Assembly: GCF_000711985.1 (NCBI RefSeq)
Contig: NZ_KL544005.1
Span: 819,970 to 883,969 of the forward strand
Direction of reading: 5' to 3'
Origin: Rheinheimera texasensis DSM 17496
GTDB taxonomy: Bacteria > Pseudomonadota > Gammaproteobacteria > Enterobacterales > Alteromonadaceae
Length of the DNA: 64,000 bases
The notes beneath the pieces were generated by a model, which saw nothing but the letters and a program-made list of their open reading frames with translations, was not told the DNA's origin and ran no database searches. Made by a program: the position numbers and the translations under genes. Within the stretch, counting starts at the first letter, position 1. Every line of letters begins with the position of its first letter. Shown here in pieces: positions 46,122 to 54,881 of this stretch.

Positions 46122-47036
46122 GTGGAACTGTTAAAAACGATGCAGGTGTTCATTCGTCTCGCCGAATTGGAAAGCTTTACTAAAACTGCGGATGCATTAC
46201 AAACGGGCCGACCACAAGTCACTAAGGTGATTCAGGAACTTGAAGCAGAACTGGGCGTTCGCTTGTTTCAGCGCACAACCAGAAAAGTAAAGCTGACCAA
46301 TGAAGGGGAATTATTTTACCAACGGGCCAATGCTATCCTGAACGACATCCGTGACACTACATCGATGTTTAACCGGGCACCCGTGGCTATTCGTGGCAAA
46401 CTGCGGATCGACATCCCCACTGCTTTTGTCCACGCTGGATTCATGGCTTGCCTGAAAGAGTTTTCACTTGAGCACCCGAATGTCCAGATTGTTTTAGGTG
46501 CCACAGACAGAGCCGTAGACTTGATATCGGAAGGGGTTGATTGTGTGCTGCGCATCGGTGAGTTAAGTAATTCGAGCCTTATCGCGAAACGGATCGGGCA
46601 TGCCAAAATGATCACCTGCGCTGCGCCATGTTATATCGATCAGTATGGTCAGCCACAAAGTATTGCAGAACTGCACCAGCATAAAACAGTCAGCTTTCTG
46701 TCTGGCCAGAGTAAAAGAGCTATGCCATGGCATTTTTTGACCAATGGGGTAGACGAGTCATTTACCAGCCCATCAGGATTCACAGTGAACGAATCCCACG
46801 CATATATCCAAGCGGCCCTGACAGGTTTTGGCATTATTCAAGCACCGGGAATTGTCGTGAACAGTTACCTCGAAACAGGACTGTTGGTCGAAGTGCTAGA
46901 GCAGCATCGACCAGAATCGTTACAGGTTTCTCTGCTTTATCCAAACAGAGCTTATGTCCCACAGCAAGTGCGGGCTTTCATAGATTGGATCCCCCAGAAG
47001 TTGCAGCAGGTATACGCAAAATGGTTGGATCACTAG
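46122..47036 (+). CDS. LysR-family transcriptional regulator
   Basis: A 304-residue LysR protein. I prefer GTG 46122 (VELLKTMQVFIRLAELESF), preceded by GGGAG; an ATG at 46107 is the alternative. The winged helix-turn-helix covers about 1-60 (LESFTKTADALQTGRPQVTK, VIQELEAELGVRLFQRTTRK), followed by the inducer-binding domain. It likely controls the divergent MBL-LLM genes and itself through the inverted repeat before its start. Confidence 0.9.
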   Translation: MELLKTMQVFIRLAELESFTKTADALQTGRPQVTKVIQELEAELGVRLFQRTTRKVKLTNEGELFYQRANAILNDIRDTTSMFNRAPVAIRGKLRIDIPTAFVHAGFMACLKEFSLEHPNVQIVLGATDRAVDLISEGVDCVLRIGELSNSSLIAKRIGHAKMITCAAPCYIDQYGQPQSIAELHQHKTVSFLSGQSKRAMPWHFLTNGVDESFTSPSGFTVNESHAYIQAALTGFGIIQAPGIVVNSYLETGLLVEVLEQHRPESLQVSLLYPNRAYVPQQVRAFIDWIPQKLQQVYAKWLDH

Positions 47037-47106
47037 TGGTAACTTGAGAAGTTAATTTCAACTGGGCGAGTAATGTGTGGCAAAGCAACACTTCTGCACT
47101 ACGTCT

Positions 47107-48183
47107 TCAGAAATACCATCTGGCTCCAATAGCAAGCCCAACTTCATTCCGGGCCTGCGCAGCCGGTTCCATTTGCGTATCAGGCTGAACCTTAAGCAAA
47201 GTCACCAAACCATATGTATTCAATGTTGTGCTATGCAATAAATCCAGCCCTACAGACCATGTTCTGGCATGCCCCTGATGCCGGATATGCGTTGGATCTT
47301 CAACATACTGGACTTTGTACAATGCCAGCTTTGTGGCTAGCTGAGCACTCAGGAGCCATGAATTCCCACCCTGTCGTGAAGTTAGGTTTTCAAGATGTTG
47401 CGCCATCGCACCTAGCGAAACAGTACCAAGTGTATTTTCATAAACTCTCACCTGTAAAACGACCCGATGACCACGCAGATTGTTTAATCCATTTACATAG
47501 GCTGCACCAAGATACATCGTTGTCTGCTTTAAAGCATCGTCGCCATAAGTCACTGACAGGTCATATCCACCCGCCTTCTCATCGCTTATCCCAGTTTGAT
47601 AAGACGCATTCAGCTGAAACTGCTCAGACTTTGGACTGACATAGGTGAGAATATTCTCCAAGCGGTCCTGCCCCGCGATAACTTGAGACTTGTCAGCCAC
47701 TGTTTCGCGAAAAAGGTCTACCTTTCCTTCAGACTTTTTAAAGCGGGTATCATTTTTGCCGAAAGACAATTCGCCAAATATTAAGCTGTTAATACCTATA
47801 TAGGTATTGCGACTAGCAACAGGATGCTGTTTGTTGTCGCTGTCCAAACTATTGACCTGCCACTCATATACTGAAACTATTGAGTTATCCCCTGACAACG
47901 CCGTTTGGGCTTTAAATCCAAGGCGTGAAAGGGGGAAGTCCAGTTGCCAACCTTGATCTGCATAGCGAAATAAATCATTTGTCGTATGCAGCGCTTGTAC
48001 ATCAATTTTCCCGTAAAAATGGCTTTCAGTCTCGGCTGCGTAAACATTGTTCCAAGCCAGTAACACTGCAAGCGCAACTGGACGCAAAACCAATCCTTTT
48101 TGTACTTTGTTCGATTTTCGGTTCAGCAATATGTCTTGACTAAGTTCATGACGTGACAAGCTGAAAGTTGTCTGTTTCTGCAT
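47107..48183 (-). CDS. Gram-negative porin
   Basis: A 358-residue outer-membrane protein starting at ATG 48183 (RBS GGTGGAA); an upstream in-frame ATG at 48261 lacks an RBS. The N-region before the hydrophobic signal core (ALAVLLAWNNVYA) is unusually long, about 40 residues. The mature protein begins ETESHFYGKIDVQALH and ends ARWYF, with FGKNDTRFKKSEGKVDLF as the constriction-loop region, all typical of general porins (Porin_4). It is convergent with the LysR gene. Coding sequence is AT-rich. Confidence 0.85.
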   Translation of the reverse strand: MQKQTTFSLSRHELSQDILLNRKSNKVQKGLVLRPVALAVLLAWNNVYAAETESHFYGKIDVQALHTTNDLFRYADQGWQLDFPLSRLGFKAQTALSGDNSIVSVYEWQVNSLDSDNKQHPVASRNTYIGINSLIFGELSFGKNDTRFKKSEGKVDLFRETVADKSQVIAGQDRLENILTYVSPKSEQFQLNASYQTGISDEKAGGYDLSVTYGDDALKQTTMYLGAAYVNGLNNLRGHRVVLQVRVYENTLGTVSLGAMAQHLENLTSRQGGNSWLLSAQLATKLALYKVQYVEDPTHIRHQGHARTWSVGLDLLHSTTLNTYGLVTLLKVQPDTQMEPAAQARNEVGLAIGARWYF

Positions 48184-48573
48184 CAAAATTCCACCGATTT
48201 GTGTTAATGCGGCGAGATTTTTGCTTAAAAAGTCTGGGGAATAAATGCTATAAAAATTCAAAAAACTGTTTGCGGCAGCGATAACAATGACTGCTTAGCA
48301 GTGGAAGCAGAATTAAATTGAAAGATATATTGGATGATAGCTTTTGGCACAAAGTGACGATTCAACTGCCCATCAAAACGGCCGGTCGATGACTACAGCA
48401 GACCGTCAGCCGCAGGGTGCTGGTGGGATGTCAACAAATCAGACATCTGACTTGCCGCCGACTGAACGGGTTTTGGTCTGCGAGACCCGGGAGTATTCAA
48501 GGTGTGCGTGTGACGACCAGAAGGCCCAACATGCCGCTGTCCAACACAGCATAGGGGCCATTTTTTTATAACC
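48184..48573. other. Intergenic region with dispersed repeat copy B
   Basis: 390 bp without a supported gene. It holds the porin promoter region (AT-rich, 48184-48340), dispersed repeat copy B (48348-48427), and a GC-richer tail leading to the sodium-channel gene. Confidence 0.5.
48348..48427 (+). repeat. Dispersed repeat, copy B
   Basis: About 80 bp starting cacaaagtgacgattcaact, matching copy A at 40569-40650 in the same orientation. The two copies flank the accessory segment. Confidence 0.55.
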
Positions 48574-49428
48574 TCAGGACCCGCTATCATCGCCAGGCTT
48601 TAACGCCGCACGCAGTTGCTGCAATTCTTCCCGAATCGCTTTCAGCTCGGCGTGCAGCTGTTGTTGTTCCTGCTGTTCGGCCTGTTTATCCTGCTCGCGC
48701 TCCAGCGCATGTTCTTCTTCGCTGAAGGTTTGCATGGTATTGACGATAATCGCGATAAACAGGTTCAGCATGGTGAAAGTTGCGACCAAAATAAAAGGCA
48801 CAAAAAACAGCCAGGCATAAGGGAACTGCTCCATCACCGGCCGGGCGATGCCCATCGACCAGCTTTCTAATGTCATCACCTGGAACAGGGTATAAAACGA
48901 TGCGCCGATACTACCAAACCACTCCGGAAACGCGGCACCAAAAATCTTGGTGGCCATCACGGCAAAGACGTAATAAATCAAAATCAACACCAGTGCGATG
49001 GACGACAAGCCGGGCAAAGAACCCAAGAGCGCCGACACCACCCGACGCATCGATGGCACCATCGACAGCACCCGCAGAACCCGCAGCACACGCAAGGACC
49101 GCAATACAGCTAAGGGGCCAGAAGCCGGAATTAAGGCAATAGCAACAACGGCAAAATCAAACAAACTCCAGGGATCTTTAAAAAATGCCGCACGGTAGGC
49201 AAAGATCCTGAGCAGTAACTCCACGACAAACACGCCCAGCAACAACTTATCCAGCAATAGCAGCGTGCTGCCATATTGCGCCATCAGCGCCTGCGAGGTT
49301 TCCATGCCAAGCAACACGGCATTGAGCAAAATCAGCGCCAGGATAAACTGGCCAAAACGCGGTAATTCGACAAAGGTTTGCACGCGCGATCGTAGCGAAC
49401 TGACATCAGATGGTGGTTTCATTTCCAT
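48574..49428 (-). CDS. Bacterial voltage-gated sodium channel (NaChBac/NavAb type)
   Basis: A 284-residue single-repeat ion channel subunit that would form a homotetramer. S1-S3 lie at about 25-100. S4 carries regularly spaced arginines (R110, R113, R116, R119). S5 is near 142-162, and the selectivity filter is TLESWSM (186-192), identical in type to NavAb. S6 ends near 235 and leads to an acidic Gln/Glu-rich coiled coil (236-277) that assembles the tetramer. NaChBac-type channels are known in marine Bacillus and proteobacteria and influence motility and pH behaviour. It is a single gene on the minus strand. Confidence 0.93.
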   Translation of the reverse strand: MEMKPPSDVSSLRSRVQTFVELPRFGQFILALILLNAVLLGMETSQALMAQYGSTLLLLDKLLLGVFVVELLLRIFAYRAAFFKDPWSLFDFAVVAIALIPASGPLAVLRSLRVLRVLRVLSMVPSMRRVVSALLGSLPGLSSIALVLILIYYVFAVMATKIFGAAFPEWFGSIGASFYTLFQVMTLESWSMGIARPVMEQFPYAWLFFVPFILVATFTMLNLFIAIIVNTMQTFSEEEHALEREQDKQAEQQEQQQLHAELKAIREELQQLRAALKPGDDSGS

Positions 49429-49534
49429 AACAGACTCCTTTAAGTGAACTGCGGGGATTGTAACGACTGCGCCAGAGCAAGCACAGCCTCTGTAAGCTGA
49501 ATGCAGTATTCTTCATCGTGATCAACGCACGGGA

Positions 49535-49560
49535 TAAAAAAGGCCGGCAAAAGCCGGCCT
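49535..49560 (-). terminator. Rho-independent terminator
   Basis: Stem aggccggc (49541-49548) / gccggcct (49553-49560) with an aaaa loop. The A-run 49535-49540 becomes a T-run on the minus strand, after the prolyl oligopeptidase gene. Confidence 0.8.
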
Positions 49561-49584
49561 GATGATTCCCAAGAACTCAAAGTG

Positions 49585-51765
49585 TTATTGCACTTTCGCC
49601 ACTTCTTTCACGCCCATGTTCCACAGTGTGAAACCAAAGGTATCGGCGGTTTGTTCAATGGTTTTCGATACCGGCGTACCAGCACCGTGACCGGCATTGG
49701 TTTCAATCCGGATCAGTTGCGGATTCGTACCGCCGGCTTTAGCCTGCAGCTCAGCAGCAAACTTGAAGCTGTGCGCTGGCACCACGCGGTCATCGTGGTC
49801 ACCGGTGGTGACTAAAGTCGCCGGATACGCCACGTCTTTTTTCACGTTATGCACCGGTGAGTAGCCTTTGAGATATTCAAACATCTCCTTGGACTGCTCT
49901 GCTGTGCCGTAGTCAAAGCCCCAGCCTGCGCCAGCCGTGAAGGTGTGATAACGCAGCATATCCAATACGCCCACAGCCGGCAGTGCGACTTTCATCAGAT
50001 CAGGCCGTTGTGTCATCACAGCACCGACTAACAGGCCGCCGTTGGAGCCGCCGCGAATAGCCAGTTTGTCGTTTGAGGTGTATTTCTGCGCCACCAGGTA
50101 TTCACCAGCTGCGATAAAATCATCAAAGACGTTTTGTTTTTTCAGCTGAATACCGGCTTCGTGCCATGCTTTGCCGTATTCACCGCCACCGCGCAGGTTT
50201 GGCACCGCGTACACACCGCCCATTTCCATCCACACCAGGTTGGCGACGCTGAAGCTTGGCGTCAGGCTGACGTTAAAGCCGCCGTAACCGTACAGCATGG
50301 TTGGGTTGGAGCCATCCAGCTGCAGGCCTTTTTTGTGCGTGATGATCATTGGCACTTTGGTACCGTCTTTGGAGGTGTAGAACACCTGCTTAGACTCATA
50401 ATCGTCGCTGTTAAATTTCACGGCAGGTTTGAAGTGTACTTTGGATTCACCGGTGGCCGGGTCATAGGCGTAAATCGAGCCAGGGGTGTTGTAGTTGGCA
50501 AAGCTGAAGTACAACACGCTGTCTTTGGCCTTGCCGTCAAAACCGCCGACGCTACCAACGCCCGGCAGCTGTACGTCACGCACCAGCTTGCCGTCGTAGT
50601 CATATTGTTGCACTTTGGAAATGGCATCGACCATGTAAGTGGCGAAGAAAGAACCCGCGCCTTTGCTGACTTCCAGTACATTGGCGGTCTCAGGGATCAC
50701 ATCTTTCCACTGGTCTTGCGCCGGTTTGGTCATATCAATGGCGATCAGCCGCTGATTTGGCGCTTTGAAGTTGGTCGAGAAGTACAGCACATCGCCTTTG
50801 CTGTCGATCAGGTTGTAATCTGAGCTGCCTTCACCATCCAGCGTGATAAAAGCGCTGTCTGGTTTGGTTAAATCTTTCACCAGCAATTTATTGCCGGATG
50901 TCGCGTTGGCCGCAGACACCACCAGATATTTACCATCTTGGGTCACCACGCCACCGACATAACGGTGTTTCTCGGCGTCAGTGCCGCCGTAAATCAGCTG
51001 GTCGTCTTTTTGTGGCGTGCCGATTTTATGGTAATACAGCTTGTGCTGGTCGGTTTTGGCCGACAGTTCGCTGCCTTTTGGCTTGTCGTAACTGGAATAG
51101 AAGAAACCTTCGTTGCCTTTAAACGAAATGCCGGAGAACTTCACATCGACCAGTTCTGGTTCGAGTTTTTCTTTGGTTTCGGCATTGATCACAAAGACTT
51201 TGCGCCAGTCGCTGCCGCCTTCAGAAATGGCATAAGCGGCGATAGAACCGTCGTCAGTGAACTGTAAATCGGCCAGTGAGGTGGTACCGTCGGCAGAGAA
51301 TCCGTTTGGATCAAGGAACACTTCAGCCGGGCCACCGTCTTTTTGGCGATAAACCACATATTGGTTTTGCAGGCCGTCGTTTTTATAGAAGTAGGTGTAA
51401 GCGCCTTCTTTCATTGGCGCACCGACTTTTTCATAATTCCACAGCGCTTCTAATCGTTGTTTGATCTGGTCGCGGTACGGAATTTGCGCCAGATAATCAA
51501 AAGTGACTTTGTTTTGTGCTTTGACCCATTCAGCGGTTTCAGCGCTGCGGTCATCTTCTAACCAGCGGTATGGGTCCGCCACTTTAGTTTCGAAATAGGT
51601 ATCGACCACGTCGCCCTGTTTCGTTGCTGCATATTGCAGTTTTGCCACAGGTGCAGCCTCCGCGACTGTTGTGCCTGCCGCTGCAGTGGCAGCTTGTTCT
51701 GGTTTTGGTCCACAGGCGGTTAAAACAGCGAGCGCCACTGCGCCCAGCATCAAACGTTTCATCAA
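49585..51765 (-). CDS. Prolyl oligopeptidase lipoprotein (S9A)
   Basis: A 726-residue enzyme. A signal and lipobox (VLTAC) at the N-terminus indicate a lipoprotein in the periplasm. A seven-bladed propeller (about 85-470) is followed by the alpha/beta hydrolase domain with the nucleophile GGSNGG, then the acid in [12 protein letters not shown] and the His in NAGHGAGTP. It cleaves short peptides after proline. The region [14 protein letters not shown] at the start of the mature protein is a family hallmark. A terminator follows. Confidence 0.93.
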   Translation of the reverse strand: MMKRLMLGAVALAVLTACGPKPEQAATAAAGTTVAEAAPVAKLQYAATKQGDVVDTYFETKVADPYRWLEDDRSAETAEWVKAQNKVTFDYLAQIPYRDQIKQRLEALWNYEKVGAPMKEGAYTYFYKNDGLQNQYVVYRQKDGGPAEVFLDPNGFSADGTTSLADLQFTDDGSIAAYAISEGGSDWRKVFVINAETKEKLEPELVDVKFSGISFKGNEGFFYSSYDKPKGSELSAKTDQHKLYYHKIGTPQKDDQLIYGGTDAEKHRYVGGVVTQDGKYLVVSAANATSGNKLLVKDLTKPDSAFITLDGEGSSDYNLIDSKGDVLYFSTNFKAPNQRLIAIDMTKPAQDQWKDVIPETANVLEVSKGAGSFFATYMVDAISKVQQYDYDGKLVRDVQLPGVGSVGGFDGKAKDSVLYFSFANYNTPGSIYAYDPATGESKVHFKPAVKFNSDDYESKQVFYTSKDGTKVPMIITHKKGLQLDGSNPTMLYGYGGFNVSLTPSFSVANLVWMEMGGVYAVPNLRGGGEYGKAWHEAGIQLKKQNVFDDFIAAGEYLVAQKYTSNDKLAIRGGSNGGLLVGAVMTQRPDLMKVALPAVGVLDMLRYHTFTAGAGWGFDYGTAEQSKEMFEYLKGYSPVHNVKKDVAYPATLVTTGDHDDRVVPAHSFKFAAELQAKAGGTNPQLIRIETNAGHGAGTPVSKTIEQTADTFGFTLWNMGVKEVAKVQ

Positions 51766-51897
51766 AGCTCCCCTTTGCTTTTTTGTTCAGGCAGCGAGGA
51801 TAACAAATTTTTCACAGCAGACAAATGCGGTACGCCGCGACTAGGCGCGCGGCAGGCGGTTTTCGCCGCCAAAGCCCGCTAAATCATATCCCCTCAA

Positions 51898-52782
51898 TCA
51901 TTGAAGCTGTCGGGGATTGCCCCAGTTCCGCTGATGGGCAATAAGTGCCAGCACAATGAGCGCCATCCCGCCGTATTGGCTCCAGCTTAAGGTCAGGTCG
52001 TAGTACCAGAAATCAATCAGCACCGTTAACAGCGGATAGATGAAGGACAAAAACGCGATGCTGGTGACCGGCAGACGCTGAAAGGCGCTATACATCAGGT
52101 TGTACATCAGGCCGGTATGCACCAGGCCAAGTGTCAGCAATGCGCCGACACTGAGCGCCGGCATCAGCAGCAACGCGGTTTTCTCCAGCGGTAACATCAA
52201 AAGCACACCCAACACCATCTGCAAACCAGCGATTTGCGCCGGCGCCACCCCGGTGAGTTTCCGCGTGGTCAGCGTCGCCACCGCATACAAACAAGCGGCA
52301 ACGGCAGCCAGGCCCACACCTTGCCACAACAGCGGATTGTGCTGGTCCTGCCCGAGGCCAGTGGTGCCAGCCACACCAACAAAAGCCAGCGCCAGCCAGC
52401 CCCATTTCGCCGCCGGCGGCCATTGTTTAGTGCCAAAAGCGGTCAGCAATAACAGGAAAAACGGCTGGGTGTGATACACCAGAGTGGCAATTGAAATCGA
52501 GCTCAGTTTGTAGGCACCAAACAGACAAAACCAATTCGCCACCAAAGCAAAACCGCCAGCCAGCAGATAACCGCTTTGCCGGGCATTTAGTTTTTGCCAA
52601 CCACGCTGCCAGCTCAGATAGGCCAGCAAAGCCGCCCCACCGAGCAAACAGCGGTAAAACACCACAGTCGCAGTATCCTGGCCGCTTTCAACGACAAAAA
52701 GGCCAATAGTGCCGGACAGCAGCATCGCCACCAGCATGCGCCAGCTGCCAGCAAACTGCGGGTGTTGCAGGAGGGTTTGCAT
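51898..52782 (-). CDS. EamA/DMT-family transporter
   Basis: A 294-residue inner-membrane protein of ten hydrophobic helices in two EamA halves, starting at ATG 52782 after CAGGA. The blocks TVVFYRCLLGGAALLAYL and LSFIYPLLTVLIDFWYYD are typical drug/metabolite transporter elements. Substrates of such proteins range from amino acids to nucleotide derivatives and cannot be guessed here. It stands alone between the peptidase gene and the inverted repeat pair. Confidence 0.87.
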   Translation of the reverse strand: MQTLLQHPQFAGSWRMLVAMLLSGTIGLFVVESGQDTATVVFYRCLLGGAALLAYLSWQRGWQKLNARQSGYLLAGGFALVANWFCLFGAYKLSSISIATLVYHTQPFFLLLLTAFGTKQWPPAAKWGWLALAFVGVAGTTGLGQDQHNPLLWQGVGLAAVAACLYAVATLTTRKLTGVAPAQIAGLQMVLGVLLMLPLEKTALLLMPALSVGALLTLGLVHTGLMYNLMYSAFQRLPVTSIAFLSFIYPLLTVLIDFWYYDLTLSWSQYGGMALIVLALIAHQRNWGNPRQLQ

Positions 52783-52937
52783 GGATATTCCTGTGAAATT
52801 ACATCTTTGACGGATAGTGCGGCAGCGCGGCGCGCTAAGCAAGTCTGGCTTGCAGCAACAGTCTGCTGTTCACGCTGCGTTTTTTGCCCTGCGGGCGGCT
52901 GTTTGGTTTAATTTTCGTTTTTTCCTTGGCGACTAGT

Positions 52938-53160
52938 CCGTCTAGCAAAGAGTTCACCTGTCGGTGAGTCACTTTCTTTTGTTTCAGCAAAAGAAAGTAA
53001 CCAAAGAAAAACCGACCCCGGTTACGCTCGAAAGCCCGTCTGAAAAGTCGCCGTCCAAGGCAGCGCAGCAACTCGCGGTGCGCTAGCGTCGCACCGCTCA
53101 AACACTCTGCGCTTTAAAACCTTGGCCAACGATTTTCAGCCGGCTCGCTTCAACGGGGAC
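52938..53160 (-). repeat. Large inverted repeat, left arm (about 220 bp)
   Basis: Its first 102 bp (52938-53039) are highly similar in reverse complement to 53390-53491, with shared blocks such as ccgtctagcaaaga(g/a)ttcacc and caaaagaaag. The rest, to 53160, matches 53272-53389 more loosely (aactcgcgg, ccgctca, cggctcgct). Translating the element gives a RAFERNR...FFF peptide often annotated as a hypothetical protein in such repeats; I treat it as non-coding. Confidence 0.75.
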
Positions 53161-53271
53161 AGGGTTTTGTAGATGGTCTCACTGACACAACCGAAAGCAA
53201 CCTGCTGCAATAGCTGACTTGGCTTTTAACTTTCTTCCGCTAAAAACAGCAACCACTAAGAAAACCAATCG
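53161..53271. other. Spacer between the inverted repeat arms
   Basis: A 111-bp centre of moderate GC without a gene. I saw no terminator-like hairpin and no target-site duplication. Confidence 0.4.
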
Positions 53272-53491
53272 CCCGTTGGAGCGAGCCGATGCAAATCAAT
53301 AGTTTGAGGTTTTAAGCCAGGGGGTGTCTGAGCGGGCTGACGGTAGCAGCCCGCGAGTTACCCTGGCGCCTCAAACTGTTGATTTTCAGCGGGCTTTCGA
53401 GCGGAACCGGGTGCGCCTTTTCTTTCGGTTCCTTTCTTTTGGCAAGGCAAAAGAAAGGAACTCACCGACAGGTGAATTCTTTGCTAGACGG
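53272..53491 (+). repeat. Large inverted repeat, right arm (about 220 bp)
   Basis: Mirror copy of 52938-53160. It includes the core palindrome cctttcttttgg ... caaaagaaagg (53431-53459), a pattern widespread in proteobacterial intergenic repeats. The pair could fold into a very large cruciform or RNA hairpin. Confidence 0.75.
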
Positions 53492-53553
53492 TCTTGCGGC
53501 AGCAGGCAATAAATGATTATTACAACCAAAACCGCCGCCCGTGGGGCAAAAAA

Positions 53554-54057
53554 TCAAGCCACGCGCTGGGCTGCCCCTTGCCGCCACGACTGCAAAACAG
53601 CATCGACAATCAACGCGTGATCGGCGTTCAGCACCAGGTGCTGGTGGGCGTGTAGTTGTGGCCAGTGCTGCCACCAGCCGCCGCAGCGGGCGACCAGGTT
53701 AGCGAAATTCACCGACGTGTCGCCGGCCAGATAATTGCGCCAGTGCCGGCAGTGTTTGCGCAGCATCTCGCCATTAGGTTTGCGCCAGCTGACCGGATCT
53801 ATCGTCACCAGTTCATCCACCCGATAACCGCTGGCAATCACCCTCGCCGCAGTACTGGCGCCGTAACTGTGCGCAATCACCAACACCGGCTGACCGGCAT
53901 GTTGCTGTAGAAACCGGCTTAAAGCGCGGGATTCAAACCACTGAAAATAATGCTGGCCAGGCAACACGTGCTGGCGCACCAGCCCGGTATATTTGTCCAG
54001 CGCACCGCCAACCCAAATCACCCGGCGCAACTCGGTCACACTGCTGTTATGGCCCAT
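53554..54057 (-). CDS. RBBP9/YdeN-type alpha/beta hydrolase
   Basis: A 167-residue small hydrolase. The nucleophile region reads VLVIAHSYGAST (A-x-S-x-G variant), with a late acid and the His in NADHALIVDAV. This matches the RBBP9/YdeN family of compact serine hydrolases, with no known substrate in bacteria. It precedes a minus-strand pair (binding protein and rmuC) by 17 bp, in which it is the most downstream gene. Confidence 0.78.
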   Translation of the reverse strand: MGHNSSVTELRRVIWVGGALDKYTGLVRQHVLPGQHYFQWFESRALSRFLQQHAGQPVLVIAHSYGASTAARVIASGYRVDELVTIDPVSWRKPNGEMLRKHCRHWRNYLAGDTSVNFANLVARCGGWWQHWPQLHAHQHLVLNADHALIVDAVLQSWRQGAAQRVA

Positions 54058-54074
54058 GCGTCACCCGCCTTAGA

Positions 54075-54881
54075 CTACTCCAGAACCCAGCCAAATTCAT
54101 TTAAGATGGCCCGATGTTCAGGCCCGCCATACACCTGAAACCAGGCTTTTTTCAGGCGTTCCCGCACCGCAAAAGGCACACCTTTACGACTGGCTACTAT
54201 ATAAACCGGATTACTGTTTAACCGGAATGCAATTTTATAGCGCGCAGCCAGATCAGGATAAGTGCGGCTCCATTCCAGATACTGAGTTTTATCTTCCAGC
54301 ATGCCGACCACCCGCTCTTTTTGCAGCAAATTCAGTTTTTGCGTCAGACTGTTAGCATACTGCAGATAGGGCTGAAACTCAGTTTCCAGGCTCACCCGAG
54401 CAAATTCATCGCCATACCAGGCGTCGCGCAGCACGCCAATCGCACCGGGTAACAGCAGGATATCATTGAGCTTTTTCACCTTTGGCAGATATTGCTTATC
54501 CAGCACCAGCACCGTTTCTTCCAGATAATGCGGGCCGATAAAATCAGCATATAACTCGCGCTCTAAGGTGTAGGACATGGTCAGCATCAAATCGATTTTG
54601 CCGTCACGCAGCAAGGCCAGACTACGGGGCCAGGGGCTGCCGACGACTTCGAGACTGCAGCCGGCTTTGTCAGTCAGCAGCTTCAGCAGGCGGTGATGTA
54701 AATCGTACCAGCGCGGTAATTGCAGGCCAGCAGCGGCCGTCAGTTCTTTTGACTCGTTCAGATGGGCAACCAGATGGCAAGGCAATAGAGCTGTGGTTGC
54801 AGGCTGCGCCGGTAGCAGTTCTTCTGCAGCAGCGCCAAAAGCCAGGCAGAACCACAAAATACTCCAGTTGGCTGGCTTCAT
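54075..54881 (-). CDS. Periplasmic binding-protein-like protein coupled to rmuC
   Basis: A 268-residue protein with a signal peptide (1-19). It has family-3 binding-protein features: LPRWYDLHHRLLKLL, PWPRSLALLRDGKIDLMLTMS and PVYIVASRKGVPFAVRERLK. Its ATG overlaps the rmuC stop (ATGA), so it is translated after rmuC. No transport genes are near. Under LexA control of the upstream promoter it may be SOS-coexpressed, an odd partner for a nuclease-like protein. Confidence 0.75.
   Translation of the reverse strand: MKPANWSILWFCLAFGAAAEELLPAQPATTALLPCHLVAHLNESKELTAAAGLQLPRWYDLHHRLLKLLTDKAGCSLEVVGSPWPRSLALLRDGKIDLMLTMSYTLERELYADFIGPHYLEETVLVLDKQYLPKVKKLNDILLLPGAIGVLRDAWYGDEFARVSLETEFQPYLQYANSLTQKLNLLQKERVVGMLEDKTQYLEWSRTYPDLAARYKIAFRLNSNPVYIVASRKGVPFAVRERLKKAWFQVYGGPEHRAILNEFGWVLE

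Noticed and set aside
52835-53101. An 88-codon minus-strand reading frame giving a RAFERNRGRFFFGYF peptide
   Set aside because: It translates the left arm of the inverted repeat; the same peptide pattern appears from the right arm in another frame (53324-53512). No RBS; it is repeat-derived, not a gene.
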